Source: Allorhizobium paknamense
Lineage (GTDB): Bacteria > Pseudomonadota > Alphaproteobacteria > Rhizobiales > Rhizobiaceae
Reading direction: 5' to 3'
NCBI RefSeq assembly: GCF_030815125.1
Contig: NZ_JAUSWH010000003.1
Coordinates: 1-64,000 of the forward strand
DNA length: 64,000 bases
In this document: positions 1 to 9,181 of the stretch, one piece after another
Layout: each line of letters begins with the position of its first letter
Position numbering within the stretch: position 1 is the stretch's first letter
Translations under genes and position numbers: made by a program
Notes under the pieces: generated by a model
Database searches by the model: none
Seen by the model: the letters and a program-made list of their open reading frames with translations, nothing else
Told to the model about the DNA's origin: nothing

Positions 1-94
1 AGCCATGAGGTCCGACAAGACAGACACATCCTATGCCGCTATAATCAATCTATGTGCCGCACTCATCAACTCAAAATGAATGTCCACACGCCCT

Positions 95-142
95 AGAGCA
101 TTTCCAGGAAAAGTGTCGTTGTGGTTTTCCATCCGGAAATGC
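95..142. repeat. Palindromic intergenic repeat, family A
   Basis: A near-palindrome whose arms are GCATTTCC...GGAAATGC and AGGAAAAG...GGTTTTCC. Related copies lie at 896-949, 13327-13375, 46901-47012 (two), 54372-54480 (two) and 59261-59313, all outside genes. It resembles the short mosaic palindromes known from rhizobial intergenic DNA. The rest of 1-252 shows no gene. Confidence 0.7.
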
Positions 143-252
143 ATAGAGACAAAGATTTAGAGCGCCTCAGACACACAATACACCATTCGGGGCCCTTATT
201 CTCATGGAGTTTTAAGCCCCGTTTTCTCTACCTGCCTCGATCGGAATGACGC

Positions 253-642
253 TCACTGTCCTTGCTTGCTTTTCAGATAGGCGATCAGGTCGGCTACATC
301 CTCGGGCTTTTTCAGGCCGGTAAAGCTCATGCGGTTGCCGGGGTGCAGTTTTTTCGGGTCGGTTACCCAGGCGGCAATGCTGGTTTCGTCCCAGACCGCG
401 CCGTCTGTACCCGCCTGTTTAAGGGCCTCCGAATAGTTGGTGTAATCGCTGACAGAGGCCACCTTGCGGCCCAAAATGCCGGTGAGATGCGGGCCGATCT
501 TGTTTTCCGGTTGATCGATGTTGTGGCAGGCCGCGCATTTCCTGAAGACGATTTCGCCCTTCGCCGCATCGCCATCGGCAAGCGCCAGGCTAGGGGCCAT
601 CAGAGTGGGCAAGGCAATCAGAGGGACCAATAGCAGTTTCAT
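253..642 (-). CDS. Periplasmic class I cytochrome c
   Basis: A 129-residue secreted monohaem cytochrome c that carries electrons in the periplasm. Residues 1-22 form a Sec signal peptide ending in LALA. The haem-binding CAACH is at 36-40, and Met105 in GNRMSF is the likely sixth ligand. Size and motif order fit cytochrome c2-like proteins. The next reverse-strand genes upstream (2682-1111 and 3290-2760) encode a GMC flavoprotein and its small subunit, which in gluconate-dehydrogenase-type systems pass electrons to a cytochrome c. It could therefore be their acceptor, but 468 bases of repeats separate them, so co-transcription is uncertain. The haem protein call is secure; the partnership is inference. 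Confidence 0.9.
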   Translation of the reverse strand: MKLLLVPLIALPTLMAPSLALADGDAAKGEIVFRKCAACHNIDQPENKIGPHLTGILGRKVASVSDYTNYSEALKQAGTDGAVWDETSIAAWVTDPKKLHPGNRMSFTGLKKPEDVADLIAYLKSKQGQ

Positions 643-670
643 CGCGCTTATTGTCCTTTTCGAAGGGTAT

Positions 671-776
671 TAAAGCGCTTTTCGATCTGATGGAATCAGA
701 TCGGCGCTGTAACTCTTTATTTTGGGAGCATAATCTTGCCGATCCTCGTTTCATTCCGGTCGGATCATGCTCTAAA
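671..776. repeat. Intergenic repeat, family B (copy 1)
   Basis: Contains AAGCGCTTTTCGATCTGAT followed by its near complement, then a second hairpin built on GAGCATAATC/GATCATGCTC. The same two hairpins, in opposite orientation, occur at 51332-51437. Non-coding. Confidence 0.65.
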
Positions 777-895
777 AAAGGTGACCGGTTGCCCGGTCAC
801 AGGTGGCGCGGGCTGTGTGAACCCGACCGCGCAGGAGGGCCCGGCCAGGGGCGACAAGGCCGGGCAATCCGGGTGTGCTCCAAGCTCTTGTGTTG

Positions 896-949
896 ACGCA
901 TTTCCGGACGGAAAACCGCGACGACACTTTTCTCGGGACAAGGCTCTAG
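896..949. repeat. Intergenic repeat, family A (inverted copy)
   Basis: Reads ACGCATTTCCGGACGGAAAA... and ends in GGCTCTAG, the reverse orientation of the family A copy at 95-142. It directly abuts the family D hairpins. Confidence 0.6.
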
Positions 950-1114
950 TGGAATGAATTTGACATTTGATACCCATTTGCGGGGATCTCGATGATCAAA
1001 TGTCAAATTCGGAAATTCCACTAGAATCATAAGGTTGCTAGTGGTTTTCATGATTGTGACATTTGCTCTCGAGGGTGCTGCACCGGGGTGCAAATGTCAC
1101 AATCAAACCACTAG
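946..1114. repeat. Double-hairpin intergenic repeat, family D (copy 1)
   Basis: Two long hairpins side by side: 946-1024, bounded by CTAGTGG/CCACTAG, and 1037-1114, bounded by the same heptamers. Each encloses TGACATTTG...CAAATGTCA. The last bases include the stop codon of the GMC oxidoreductase at 1111-1113, so the second hairpin could act as its transcription end. A diverged copy lies at 59432-59598. Confidence 0.7.
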
Positions 1115-2682
1115 ATCGACTTCGCCGCCATCTCCTTGGCGATATATTCCGATTGGCGGATGGCGAGAGAAACGATGGTCAGCGTCGGGTTTTCCGCGCC
1201 GCCTGTGGTGAACTGGCTGCCATCGGAGACGAACAGGTTCTTGATGTCGTGCGTCTGCCCCCATTTGTTCACCACGCCGTCGCGTGCCTTCTCGCTCATC
1301 CGGTTGGTGCCGAGATTGTGCGTGGATGGATAGGGCGGTGTGGGGAAGGAGCGCATGGCGCCAACGGAGGCGTAGAGCGCCTGGCCTTGCGCGTAAGCGT
1401 GGTTTCGCATGGCCACGTCATTGGCATGATCGGTGAACCAGACATCCGGGATCGGCATGCCGTATTTGTCTTTCAACTCCTTGTGCAGTTTCACGGCATT
1501 CTGCTCCTGCGGCATGTCCTCGCCGACAATCCACAGGCCCGCCATGTTGGGATAATCGTCGAGCGCCGAGGTAAACGACCGGCCCCAGCCGCCGGGATCG
1601 AGAAAGGCGGCCATGAAGGGCAGGCCGAGCGACAGGGTTTCCAGTTCATAGCCGCCAACGAAGCCGCGTGACGGATCATGCCGCGCTTCGTCGCGGATGA
1701 CACCGGCCATGGTCGTGCCGCGATACATATGCACCGGCTTTTCGAACACGGCATAAACCGAGCCCGTGGTATGGCGCATATAGTTCTTGCCCACCTGGCC
1801 GGAGGAGTTGGCAAGACCCTGCGGGAACATCGAGGAATGCGAGTTTAAAAGCAGGCGCGGGCTTTCGATGGAATTGCCGGCCACGCAGACGATGCGCGCC
1901 TTCTGCTCCTGCACCTTGCCGTCCTTGTCGGCATAGACCACGCCGGTCACTTTGCCGGTCTTGTCATGCTCGATGCGCAGCACGTGCGATTGCGGACGCA
2001 GTTCCAGCTTGCCGGTTTCCTCGCCCTTCGGGATCTCCGTATAGAGCGTCGACCACTTCGCGCCCCATTTGCAGCCCTGGAAGCAGAAGCCGGTCTGCTG
2101 ACAGCCCATGCGGCCATCGCGTTCCTTGGAGTTGATGGCCATGTGGCCGGTATTGCATTCCTTGTAGCCCAGCTTGTCGGCGCCTGCCTTGAACACCTTG
2201 AAATTGTTGTTGCCCGGCAGACCCTCGATACCATTCGTGCGGGTCACGCCCATCTTGTCTTCGGCGCGGGCGTAATAGGGCTCCAGATCGGCCAGCGTGA
2301 TCGGCCAGTCGAGAAGATTGGCGCCCTTCACGTCGCCATAATGGGTGCGGGTCTTGAATTCATGCTCCTGGAAGCGCAGCGAGGCGCCTGCCCAGTGAGT
2401 GGTGGTGCCGCCGACCGCCTTGACGATCCAGGCGGGCAGATTGGGAAAGTCCTTGGAGACGCGCCAGCCGCCACCGGTGGTGCGGTGATCGAGCCAGGCG
2501 AGCTGGGCAAAGCTGTCCCACTCGTCATTGATGAAATCCTCGTGCTCGATCCGTGCGCCAGCCTCCAGCACGACTACATCGATACCCTTCTGGGCCAGTT
2601 CATTGGCAAGCGTGCCGCCACCGGCTCCCGAGCCGATGATGACGACGACGCTGTCGTCCTTCAGATCATAAGGTGCAGGCAT
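1111..2682 (-). CDS. GMC-family FAD oxidoreductase (gluconate 2-dehydrogenase-type large subunit)
   Basis: A 523-residue flavoprotein that probably oxidises a sugar, sugar acid or alcohol and hands electrons to the respiratory chain. The N-terminal FAD-binding GSGAGGG is near residue 18, followed by the EAG that closes the Rossmann motif. A Cys-rich stretch (CQQTGFCFQGC) lies mid-protein, and the C-terminal GMC segment (HNLGTNRM, SDGSQF, NPTLTI) is complete. I start it at ATG 2682 because GGGAGGA lies just upstream; the frame stays open further upstream without a comparable site. The small subunit ends 77 bases upstream on the same strand, so the two form an operon. The substrate is not deducible from sequence. 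Confidence 0.9.
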   Translation of the reverse strand: MPAPYDLKDDSVVVIIGSGAGGGTLANELAQKGIDVVVLEAGARIEHEDFINDEWDSFAQLAWLDHRTTGGGWRVSKDFPNLPAWIVKAVGGTTTHWAGASLRFQEHEFKTRTHYGDVKGANLLDWPITLADLEPYYARAEDKMGVTRTNGIEGLPGNNNFKVFKAGADKLGYKECNTGHMAINSKERDGRMGCQQTGFCFQGCKWGAKWSTLYTEIPKGEETGKLELRPQSHVLRIEHDKTGKVTGVVYADKDGKVQEQKARIVCVAGNSIESPRLLLNSHSSMFPQGLANSSGQVGKNYMRHTTGSVYAVFEKPVHMYRGTTMAGVIRDEARHDPSRGFVGGYELETLSLGLPFMAAFLDPGGWGRSFTSALDDYPNMAGLWIVGEDMPQEQNAVKLHKELKDKYGMPIPDVWFTDHANDVAMRNHAYAQGQALYASVGAMRSFPTPPYPSTHNLGTNRMSEKARDGVVNKWGQTHDIKNLFVSDGSQFTTGGAENPTLTIVSLAIRQSEYIAKEMAAKSI

Positions 2683-2759
2683 GATATTCCTCCCGATAGC
2701 CCCTTCACCGCGCCGCATCAGCCCCGAACCCGCCTCCTCGCGGGCGTCGGGACCGATCC

Positions 2760-3290
2760 TCACAGCCATTCCAGATCGTTGAAACCACGATGGATGTAGC
2801 CGCCCTTGGAATAGGACTCGCCTTCATAACCGAAGATCGGCCAGATCTCCTTCTGGTTATAAAGGCTCACCACCAGATCACCGCGCACGGCCTGGAAGAA
2901 GGCGGATTTTTCGATATCGTGCAGGATGGCGACACGGTCTTTTTCCCAGCCGATGGCCGTATAGCCGCCGGGACCGGCGCGCTTGTTCAGGTCGGCGACG
3001 CCTTCCTCGACCAGTGTCTTGTGCTTGGGATCTTTCTGGGCCAGCTGGTCCTGGCCCTTGACGGCAATGGCGTAGAAACGGTCTGCCAGCCGGTCATGCG
3101 GGTAGATATCCCGGGCAAGCTTGATCAGCGTCGCCATGGTTTCCGGCTTCAGCGCCTGGGCTTCCACGGCCCAGGCGGCGTCGGGACAGATCACCGCCTG
3201 CCCCGAAACGATCAGGGCAGCACCCACGGTGCCGCGCTTCAAAACATCGCGGCGGGAAAGGCCGCGCTTGTCCTCATACAACGTCGCCAT
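2760..3290 (-). CDS. Gluconate 2-dehydrogenase subunit 3 family protein, Tat-exported
   Basis: A 176-residue small subunit that normally binds a GMC flavoprotein and is needed for its export or stability. Residues 11-45 form a twin-arginine signal: SRRDVLKRG, then a hydrophobic stretch ending near AWAVEA. The mature part has the four-helix pattern of the family, with WEKDR and IWPIFGYEG segments near the C-terminus. It precedes the large subunit in the same orientation, and the pair would be folded in the cytoplasm and exported together through Tat, since the large subunit has no signal of its own. The physiological substrate is unknown. Confidence 0.88.
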   Translation of the reverse strand: MATLYEDKRGLSRRDVLKRGTVGAALIVSGQAVICPDAAWAVEAQALKPETMATLIKLARDIYPHDRLADRFYAIAVKGQDQLAQKDPKHKTLVEEGVADLNKRAGPGGYTAIGWEKDRVAILHDIEKSAFFQAVRGDLVVSLYNQKEIWPIFGYEGESYSKGGYIHRGFNDLEWL

Positions 3291-3362
3291 TCTTGTCCTC
3301 CTCCAGGCTGGATGGCGTTGATATGCTTATGTGTCCGCCGCCCCTCCTCGAGCGGCAAACCC

Positions 3363-3758
3363 CTACTTGTACCGGCCGTGGCGCTGCAAAACCTCGATCT
3401 TGTAGCCATCCGGATCGGTGATGAAGAAGAAGCGGGCGATGAGGCCGCCATCGCGATTGAAATCGACGATCTTGCCCGGGTTGAGGCCAGCCGCGTCGAG
3501 ACGGGCATGTTCGGCCTCAAGATCGGAAACGGACACCGCGAAATGCCCGTACCCGTCGCCCAGCGCGTAGGGTTCGGTCCGCCCCTTGTTGACGGTCAAT
3601 TCGACTTCGAACTCACTTTCGTCGTTGCTCATGTAGATGAGGGTAAAGGTCTCGAAATCGAGCCGGTCCGCCACGGAAAGGCCGAACGCCGTTTGATAGA
3701 ATGCAACGGAGCGTGCCTCATCCAGCACGCGGATCATGGAATGAATAGCTTTTGCCAA
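3363..3758 (-). CDS. VOC-superfamily protein, glyoxalase I-like
   Basis: A 131-residue single-domain vicinal-oxygen-chelate protein made of two beta-alpha-beta-beta-beta modules. His6 in IHSMIR, a Glu near 52 in FEVELTVN, a His near 72 in YGHFAVS and a Glu near 122 in YKIEVLQ occupy the four metal-ligand positions of glyoxalase I. Together with the GLSVADRLDF and DPDGYKIE motifs this supports lactoylglutathione lyase, which detoxifies methylglyoxal with glutathione. Other VOC lyases or dioxygenases cannot be fully excluded. It starts at ATG 3758 with GGGAGGTCC just upstream, and the operon of the GMC oxidoreductase begins 72 bases downstream on the same strand. Confidence 0.85.
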   Translation of the reverse strand: MAKAIHSMIRVLDEARSVAFYQTAFGLSVADRLDFETFTLIYMSNDESEFEVELTVNKGRTEPYALGDGYGHFAVSVSDLEAEHARLDAAGLNPGKIVDFNRDGGLIARFFFITDPDGYKIEVLQRHGRYK

Positions 3759-3953
3759 ATCGGACCTCCCTCAATTTTTAGGGAGAGTAACCGAGCCCCG
3801 GGTTTTGCGGGTAGCAGCCGATTACCGCATGGGAAAAATGTTCCCTCCTGCGGATGACCTTTGGTATCGTTCCGCATCGCAGGCGTCGAAGTGATTTGAC
3901 GATGGCCGAGCTGGCGGACAGAGTAGCAAAATAATAAAAACGAGGAGGAAGCC

Positions 3954-4262
3954 ATGTGTGAAATCTATGCCGGCCAGGATCCGGAGCGCTATCGGCCGAT
4001 CAACCGTTCTGTCCGGATCGGCGGTCATTCCACCAGCATTCAGCTTGAGGCGGCCTTCTGGCTGCTGATCGATGAGATTGCCGAAAGGCAGGGCTATTCC
4101 ACCGCCCGCTTTCTCTCGACGCTTTATGACGAGGCCCTGGAGATCAACGGCTCCATCTCCAATTTCAGTTCGCTCCTGCGCACAAGCTGTCTGATCTATT
4201 TGATCAACAAGGGCAAGGCCGCGCCAGAGCCTGCCCCCTTCAAGATCATGGCTGCCGAATGA
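3954..4262 (+). CDS. Ribbon-helix-helix domain protein
   Basis: A 102-residue protein with an Arc/MetJ-type fold. A beta strand at about 18-30 (SVRIGGHSTSIQLE) is followed by two helices (AFWLLIDEIAERQG and TARFLSTLYDEAL). This arrangement matches the ribbon-helix-helix family common in alphaproteobacteria, so it probably binds DNA as a dimer. A strong site, GAGGAGGAAGCC, sits before ATG 3954. It is divergent from the glyoxalase-like gene and upstream of the polysaccharide cluster. A role in controlling either is conceivable but not shown. Confidence 0.75.
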   Translation: MCEIYAGQDPERYRPINRSVRIGGHSTSIQLEAAFWLLIDEIAERQGYSTARFLSTLYDEALEINGSISNFSSLLRTSCLIYLINKGKAAPEPAPFKIMAAE

Positions 4263-4376
4263 TCGGGCCGATGCCGGGATAGAAGAGAAGCCAAGGCGCG
4301 GTAGGCCCTGCAAGCGTATCCACGGCACCGTGCTCAAGAGCGCCAAAATGGGTGGCAGCCCGCAGCCATCCTGTCC

Positions 4377-5717
4377 GTGGCGCTTGGGATAGCCGCACCC
4401 TTGAAGCCGATTGTGAAGAGAAAAAACTTGAGCATCGGCCCGTTTCCTGATGAACAGGGCGCGTGGTGGCCAGCGATGGCCCTTGCGAACTGGCCAATTC
4501 GAGGAACTAAGCCTTTGCATCTGTCGTCCATTCCGCTTTACCTGTACCGGTTGATCAGAGGTGGTCGTGGCGGCTCACCCTTGCAGCGGCAGAGCAGTTA
4601 CCTCAAGAAATTCGTGGCCTATCAGCCCGTTGGTGGGGAGCCGCCGGTTTCCACCCTTGACCGCAAGCGGCTGCGCATCACCTGGGTCATCCCTGACTTC
4701 AAGCCAGGCGCTGGCGGTCATATGACGATCTTCCGCATTGCCAGCTATCTGGAGCGCTTTGGCCATGATGTGCGATTCCTGATCCAGAACCCATCGGTGC
4801 ACAAAAGCGGCGAAGAGGCGCGGGCGACCATCAATCAGCATTTTCAGCCCTTTTCCGGCCCCGTTGCCCTGTTTACGGGGGCAACGCCAGATGCCGAGGG
4901 TGATGCGCTGATCGCGACCGACCGCTTCACCTGCTATCCCGTCGATGCCATGCGCGGTTTTATCCGCAAGTTCTATTTCGTGCAGGATTATGAGCCTGCC
5001 TTCTATCCCTCCGGCACGGAAGCGCTTCTGACCGAGGCGACCTATCATTTTGATTTCGATTGCCTGTGTGCGGGGGAGTGGCTGCACCGGCGCATGTCCG
5101 AGCAGTATGGCCGCTGGTCCATGGCCTGGCCGCTGGCCTATGATGCGGCGGTATACCGGACAAACGGGCAGGAGATTGCCCGCAGCCGCAACCGTATCGC
5201 CGTCTATGCCCGTTACGTCACGCCGCGCCGCGCCGTGGAGCTGGCTTTCATGGCGTTGGAAATTCTGAAGAAACGCGGTCTGGATTTCGAGGTGGACTTC
5301 TTCGGCTGGGACATCGGCAAGCCCTCGGTCGATTTTCCCTACCGCAATCTCGGTATTCTGAAGGGGGAGCAACTGGCCGATCTCTATCGGCAGGCAACCC
5401 TCGGCGTGGTGTTCTCCGCCACCAATCATTCGCTGGTCAACAAGGAAATGATGGCTTGCGGCCTGCCCGTCATCGACCTTGACCTCGATACGGTGCGCAC
5501 GATCTTCCCCGCCGACACGATGGCCTTTGCAAAGCCGACACCGGACGGAATTGCCGACACGCTGGAGGATCTTTTGCGACATCCTGAAAAGCGGCAGGCG
5601 CTGCAGCAACATGCGCTCGACTATGTCCAGCAGTTCTCCTGGGAAAAATCCGCCCGTCTGGTGGAAGCAGCACTGATCGAGCGGATCGATGCCACGCTTG
5701 CAAGGGGAGCCGCCTGA
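4377..5717 (+). CDS. Glycosyltransferase, WsaF-like (GT4 fold)
   Basis: Up to 446 residues. A GT-B enzyme that transfers a sugar, probably rhamnose-type, during surface polysaccharide assembly in the cytoplasm. The N-terminal domain begins RITWVIPDF and contains GGHMTIFRIASYLERFGHDV; the middle has FYFVQDYEPAFYPSG, a motif typical of WsaF-like rhamnosyltransferases. The nucleotide-sugar domain has NHSLVNKEMMACGLPVIDLD, where the acidic residue of the E-x7-E region lies. The longest start is GTG 4377 without a good ribosome site; ATG 4476 is an alternative. The stop codon overlaps the next start by one base (TGATG), so it is translationally coupled to the GT2 gene. Confidence 0.8.
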   Translation: MALGIAAPLKPIVKRKNLSIGPFPDEQGAWWPAMALANWPIRGTKPLHLSSIPLYLYRLIRGGRGGSPLQRQSSYLKKFVAYQPVGGEPPVSTLDRKRLRITWVIPDFKPGAGGHMTIFRIASYLERFGHDVRFLIQNPSVHKSGEEARATINQHFQPFSGPVALFTGATPDAEGDALIATDRFTCYPVDAMRGFIRKFYFVQDYEPAFYPSGTEALLTEATYHFDFDCLCAGEWLHRRMSEQYGRWSMAWPLAYDAAVYRTNGQEIARSRNRIAVYARYVTPRRAVELAFMALEILKKRGLDFEVDFFGWDIGKPSVDFPYRNLGILKGEQLADLYRQATLGVVFSATNHSLVNKEMMACGLPVIDLDLDTVRTIFPADTMAFAKPTPDGIADTLEDLLRHPEKRQALQQHALDYVQQFSWEKSARLVEAALIERIDATLARGAA

Positions 5718-6688
5718 TGGCGCGTTACAAGGCAGCCGTTGTCATTCCGGCCAAGAACGCCATGCAGGTCTTGCCGCAGGTGCTGGACAAGGTTCTGGCC
5801 CAGCGGACGGCCTGGCCCTTCGAGGTGATCGTCATCGATTCCGGCTCGCGGGATGGCACGAAGGAGTTCCTGCGCGCCGAAAGCCGCATCCGCCTGATCG
5901 AGATCGCGCCTGAAAGTTTTGGCCATGGCAGGACGCGCAATCAGGGTGTGGCGGCAGCCGATGCCGAATTCGTGGCCTTCCTGACCCATGATGCCGAACC
6001 GGTGGATGAGCACTGGCTGGCGAAGTTGGTGGAAGCCGCCGAACGGGATGAACGCATCGCCGGTGTCTTTGGCCGCCACATTGCCTATCCCTCTGCCTCG
6101 CCTTTTACACGGCAGGATCTGGACCAGCATTTTCGCGGGTTCCTCCAGCATCCGCTGGTGGTGCACAAGGCGCTCGATGCGGAGAAATATCAGCGCGACG
6201 AGGGCTGGCGGCAGTTCCTGCATTTCTATTCCGACAATAACTCTCTGCTTCGCAAAGCCGTCTGGGAGAAAATCCCGTACCCGGATGTGGAATTCGCCGA
6301 AGACCAGCTCTGGGCGCGCGCCGTGATCGAGGCCGGATATCATAAGGCCTATGCGCCGGACGCCGTCGTCTATCATTCGCATGATTACAGTTTCACCGAG
6401 CAATTGCGCCGCGCCTTCGACGAATCGCGCAATTTCACCAAATATTTTGGCTATCGCCTATCGCCCAATCCGCGTCAGGCCATCGCCGCCATGGGCAAGT
6501 TTACCTGGCAGGCCTTTCGCCAGAGGCTGGACCCGGCCTATGGTCCGGTCACCTTCACCGATCGCCTGTCAAGGGCGGCTCAGCGCATTGCCCTTGTCAG
6601 CGGCCATTGCCTCGGCGCCAACCACAGCAAGCTTCCACAGGGGCTGGCAGACAGACTTTCCCTTGATAACCGGCTTTTTAAGTCATAG
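5717..6688 (+). CDS. Glycosyltransferase family 2 (rhamnosyltransferase-like)
   Basis: A 323-residue GT-A glycosyltransferase. KAAVVIPAKNA opens the Rossmann-like domain, VIVIDSGSRDGT carries the first nucleotide-binding Asp, and AFLTHDAEPVDEHWL holds the metal-binding acidic pair. EDQLWARAVIEAGY is the C-terminal catalytic motif, with a Glu acting as base. It resembles rhamnosyltransferases of O-antigen and capsule clusters and probably extends the same chain as the preceding gene. It overlaps that gene by one base. No membrane segment is evident, so it should work at the cytoplasmic face of the inner membrane. Confidence 0.85.
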   Translation: MARYKAAVVIPAKNAMQVLPQVLDKVLAQRTAWPFEVIVIDSGSRDGTKEFLRAESRIRLIEIAPESFGHGRTRNQGVAAADAEFVAFLTHDAEPVDEHWLAKLVEAAERDERIAGVFGRHIAYPSASPFTRQDLDQHFRGFLQHPLVVHKALDAEKYQRDEGWRQFLHFYSDNNSLLRKAVWEKIPYPDVEFAEDQLWARAVIEAGYHKAYAPDAVVYHSHDYSFTEQLRRAFDESRNFTKYFGYRLSPNPRQAIAAMGKFTWQAFRQRLDPAYGPVTFTDRLSRAAQRIALVSGHCLGANHSKLPQGLADRLSLDNRLFKS

Positions 6689-6745
6689 ATGAAATTTCAA
6701 TGGGCAGTGCAGATTGCCATCTTTCTTTCTGAAAAGGTAAGCACG

Positions 6746-7804
6746 ATGAATTTCTGCGTTTATCTGGACAACGGTCATGAAGTACATGGTTATTTTGTGC
6801 CGGACGGGTTCTCCAAGCAGCCTAAAATCCATGTTCGCGTGAATGGCGAAGATAAAATAACTGAAATAAACTGCTGGATATATCTAGAAGGTGCCAAAGC
6901 GCAAGGAGCCCATGAAACGGGAAACGTCGCTTTCGTTTTGTCGAAGGACAATGTTCCGGGTATAGATTTGGCCGATGATCTCGAGATAATCGATCCTGAT
7001 AGCGGACTTGTGTTTTATCGACGGGACAAGTTCGGAAAATATATTCCAAAGAAGGTATTTCGGCTGGAGACGTCCTATGTACCCCAAATGGAAATAGATC
7101 TAAGTCTAAAGCCTTATTTTCAGTTTTTTGAGCATAGGGTGGAAAATTATGGCTTCGAAACAGTAAGGCAGATGCTGGAGATAATTCATCAGCCATCAGT
7201 ATACGTTTCTGGCAGGGTTTTGCTGAAAAATTACTTGCTTTATATAGATTACAATATAGATACTACATTAATTTCGCTGAGGGATCCATTTTATGAGCTT
7301 GCAACAAGGCTAATTATATTCAGTCGCTTTAAAAAGCACCGTTTCCGGTTTGTGACCGAAAGAGACAAGACCTTGTTTCTTCCCGTTATAGAATGGTTTT
7401 CTGATGTCGATATACAAGATGAAGGCTCCATCAGAAAGAAAATACGCTCCGCTCCCAAGGATACGCTGAGCCTGCTGTCATCGCCGTTCACTCATCAACT
7501 CATTGCGTCATCACCTTCCGATGTTGCGAGGCTGGATGATGTTTCGAGGGCGTTGGACAGGCTTTCACAATTTACGCTTTTTGACGCGGGACGATATGAG
7601 TCAGGGTATGCCGATAATATTGCGGAGCTTTTAAACATTCCCGTTGGCACGATCAAAATAAAACCCCAATTGGAGCCTGTGCATCAGCTGGCCGATATCC
7701 TGAGAAGTATAAGCACGGTCGAGCATATTCTGGAGGCTGATTTGATCTTGTATCACTTTATTCAGAAGGCGGAACACAAGGCTTTTTCCAACCAGGAGGG
7801 CTAA
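6746..7804 (+). CDS. Unrecognised AT-rich protein in polysaccharide cluster
   Basis: About 352 residues if it starts at ATG 6746, which is preceded by AAAAGGTAAG. An in-frame ATG directly after the previous stop (6689) has no ribosome site. I do not recognise a family. There is no signal peptide or membrane segment. The sequence has a beta-rich first third and a helical, charged remainder. Codon use and base composition are clearly more AT-rich than in the glycosyltransferases before it and the kps-like genes after it, which suggests acquisition from elsewhere. Position suggests a role in making or modifying the polysaccharide, but that is inference only. Confidence 0.6.
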   Translation: MNFCVYLDNGHEVHGYFVPDGFSKQPKIHVRVNGEDKITEINCWIYLEGAKAQGAHETGNVAFVLSKDNVPGIDLADDLEIIDPDSGLVFYRRDKFGKYIPKKVFRLETSYVPQMEIDLSLKPYFQFFEHRVENYGFETVRQMLEIIHQPSVYVSGRVLLKNYLLYIDYNIDTTLISLRDPFYELATRLIIFSRFKKHRFRFVTERDKTLFLPVIEWFSDVDIQDEGSIRKKIRSAPKDTLSLLSSPFTHQLIASSPSDVARLDDVSRALDRLSQFTLFDAGRYESGYADNIAELLNIPVGTIKIKPQLEPVHQLADILRSISTVEHILEADLILYHFIQKAEHKAFSNQEG

Positions 7805-8004
7805 TTCAAGTATTTCTTGAAGACCCCAGAGCGGCGTTCTATCTTAAAGTGCGCAAAAACAAGAAGTTAAAGCTTTTTGGTGCTCCCATAGACACTGAAA
7901 TGCTTTAGAGAGATCAAAAGTTGTAGGATTTTCAAATGCTTGCGCGTTATGCGCGTAGCAACGGCTGAAAATCTCCAGCATGATCGTTGGCAAGAGTGTT
8001 GCAA

Positions 8005-8832
8005 ATGTTTTCAATCGGGAAATCCAGCGTAGGACCATATAACGCTATTCACATGCATAATCCGATTCGAAATTATGATTTAGGCTCTTTGCGAGACATT
8101 ATTGCTAACGACTTAAACCCCTTATCGGAAAAAATCGGCTGCGTAGAGTTCCCGGCATCTGGTAACGAGAAAGATGTACTTATTATATTTGGAGGTAATT
8201 TAGAAAGATTTAGCATGTTGAGTGTCGCGCGACATGCGAAATGTAGAATAATATATTTTCAAGATGCGGAATCGTTTTGGTATGGTGGTTCCAGTCTTTT
8301 GCCATCTGTCTTTGATATTGGCATGGGGCTCTTGGAGTTTTTGCCAAAATCGCGTCCAATTATATTTGGGCAGTCATCTGGAGGGTATGCGGCGTTAATT
8401 GTCAGCGGAATGCTTAAGTTTTCCGTTGCTGTTTCATGCTCTCCGCAAACCTTTGCTGATAAGTCTTTGAAGGAAAACATACGATTTTCTTCCACTTTAA
8501 ATGTTCAGTATACTCCGGATTATCTTGTCGATGTCGCAGATTTTCTTCGACATCGGACTGAAAATAAAATCATAGAGATATTTGTAAGCGCGAGCGAGCT
8601 AAACAATCCGTATACTTCGCATTTCTGGGGTGATTGGTTGCATGCTTCGAGATTACTAGGGATTCCTAACTTAAATATAAATATTGCGGAGAGTTCGAAT
8701 CACGCCATAGTCTGGAGAAGAAGCGATTTATTTGCTGAACTCATTTCCGACATCATGAACGGTAAAGGCGAAGAAAATTTGCAAATTTCTGTCCGTAAAT
8801 GCCTCTCCGGTATTGCTGAAAGTTTACCTTAA
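8005..8832 (+). CDS. Alpha/beta-hydrolase-like protein in polysaccharide cluster
   Basis: A 275-residue protein. DVLIIFGGN is a plausible first strand and oxyanion region, IIFGQSSGGYAAL is a nucleophile-elbow motif (G-x-S-x-G), and a late His in SSNHAIVW could complete a catalytic triad. These suggest an alpha/beta hydrolase, such as an esterase or acyl-modifying enzyme acting on a polysaccharide or its precursor. ATG 8005 is taken as the start; a TTG at 7987 is also open. Like the gene before it, it is strongly AT-rich relative to its surroundings. The 200 bases between the two genes contain no recognisable feature. The function remains a guess. Confidence 0.55.
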   Translation: MFSIGKSSVGPYNAIHMHNPIRNYDLGSLRDIIANDLNPLSEKIGCVEFPASGNEKDVLIIFGGNLERFSMLSVARHAKCRIIYFQDAESFWYGGSSLLPSVFDIGMGLLEFLPKSRPIIFGQSSGGYAALIVSGMLKFSVAVSCSPQTFADKSLKENIRFSSTLNVQYTPDYLVDVADFLRHRTENKIIEIFVSASELNNPYTSHFWGDWLHASRLLGIPNLNINIAESSNHAIVWRRSDLFAELISDIMNGKGEENLQISVRKCLSGIAESLP

Positions 8833-9181
8833 TGCTCTTTGCTAAAAAATAAGGTCTGACCGGATGGAGTCTAAAATTTTCTGCCTACGGATTTCTGAGG
8901 AGAATTCGTAATTAAATTTTCCTGACCATTCTCCATTTTTGTTTCCGAATTCTGATTTAAATTTTGTGGGGCCTTGATCGGTCCTGCCGACTGTGTGAGC
9001 GGCCTGATATCCAGAGATGAAAGGATGCTTGTCTGCCTCCTTATCGCCACATCGGCAATTGATAGGGTTGTTTGCCTTGTGCCTGGTAGGAGCAGGGGCT
9101 TGAGGATCAATGAGATGGTATGGTTTCCAAGCTTGAGCCGATACGGTAAAATCCAGGATGAAGGCGCGGCAGGATGAGTTC
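8833..9181. other. Intergenic, no feature seen
   Basis: About 350 bases between the AT-rich gene and the first kps-like gene. Short open frames on both strands look random. A promoter for the kps-like operon is expected here, but I cannot place one with confidence. Confidence 0.4.
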
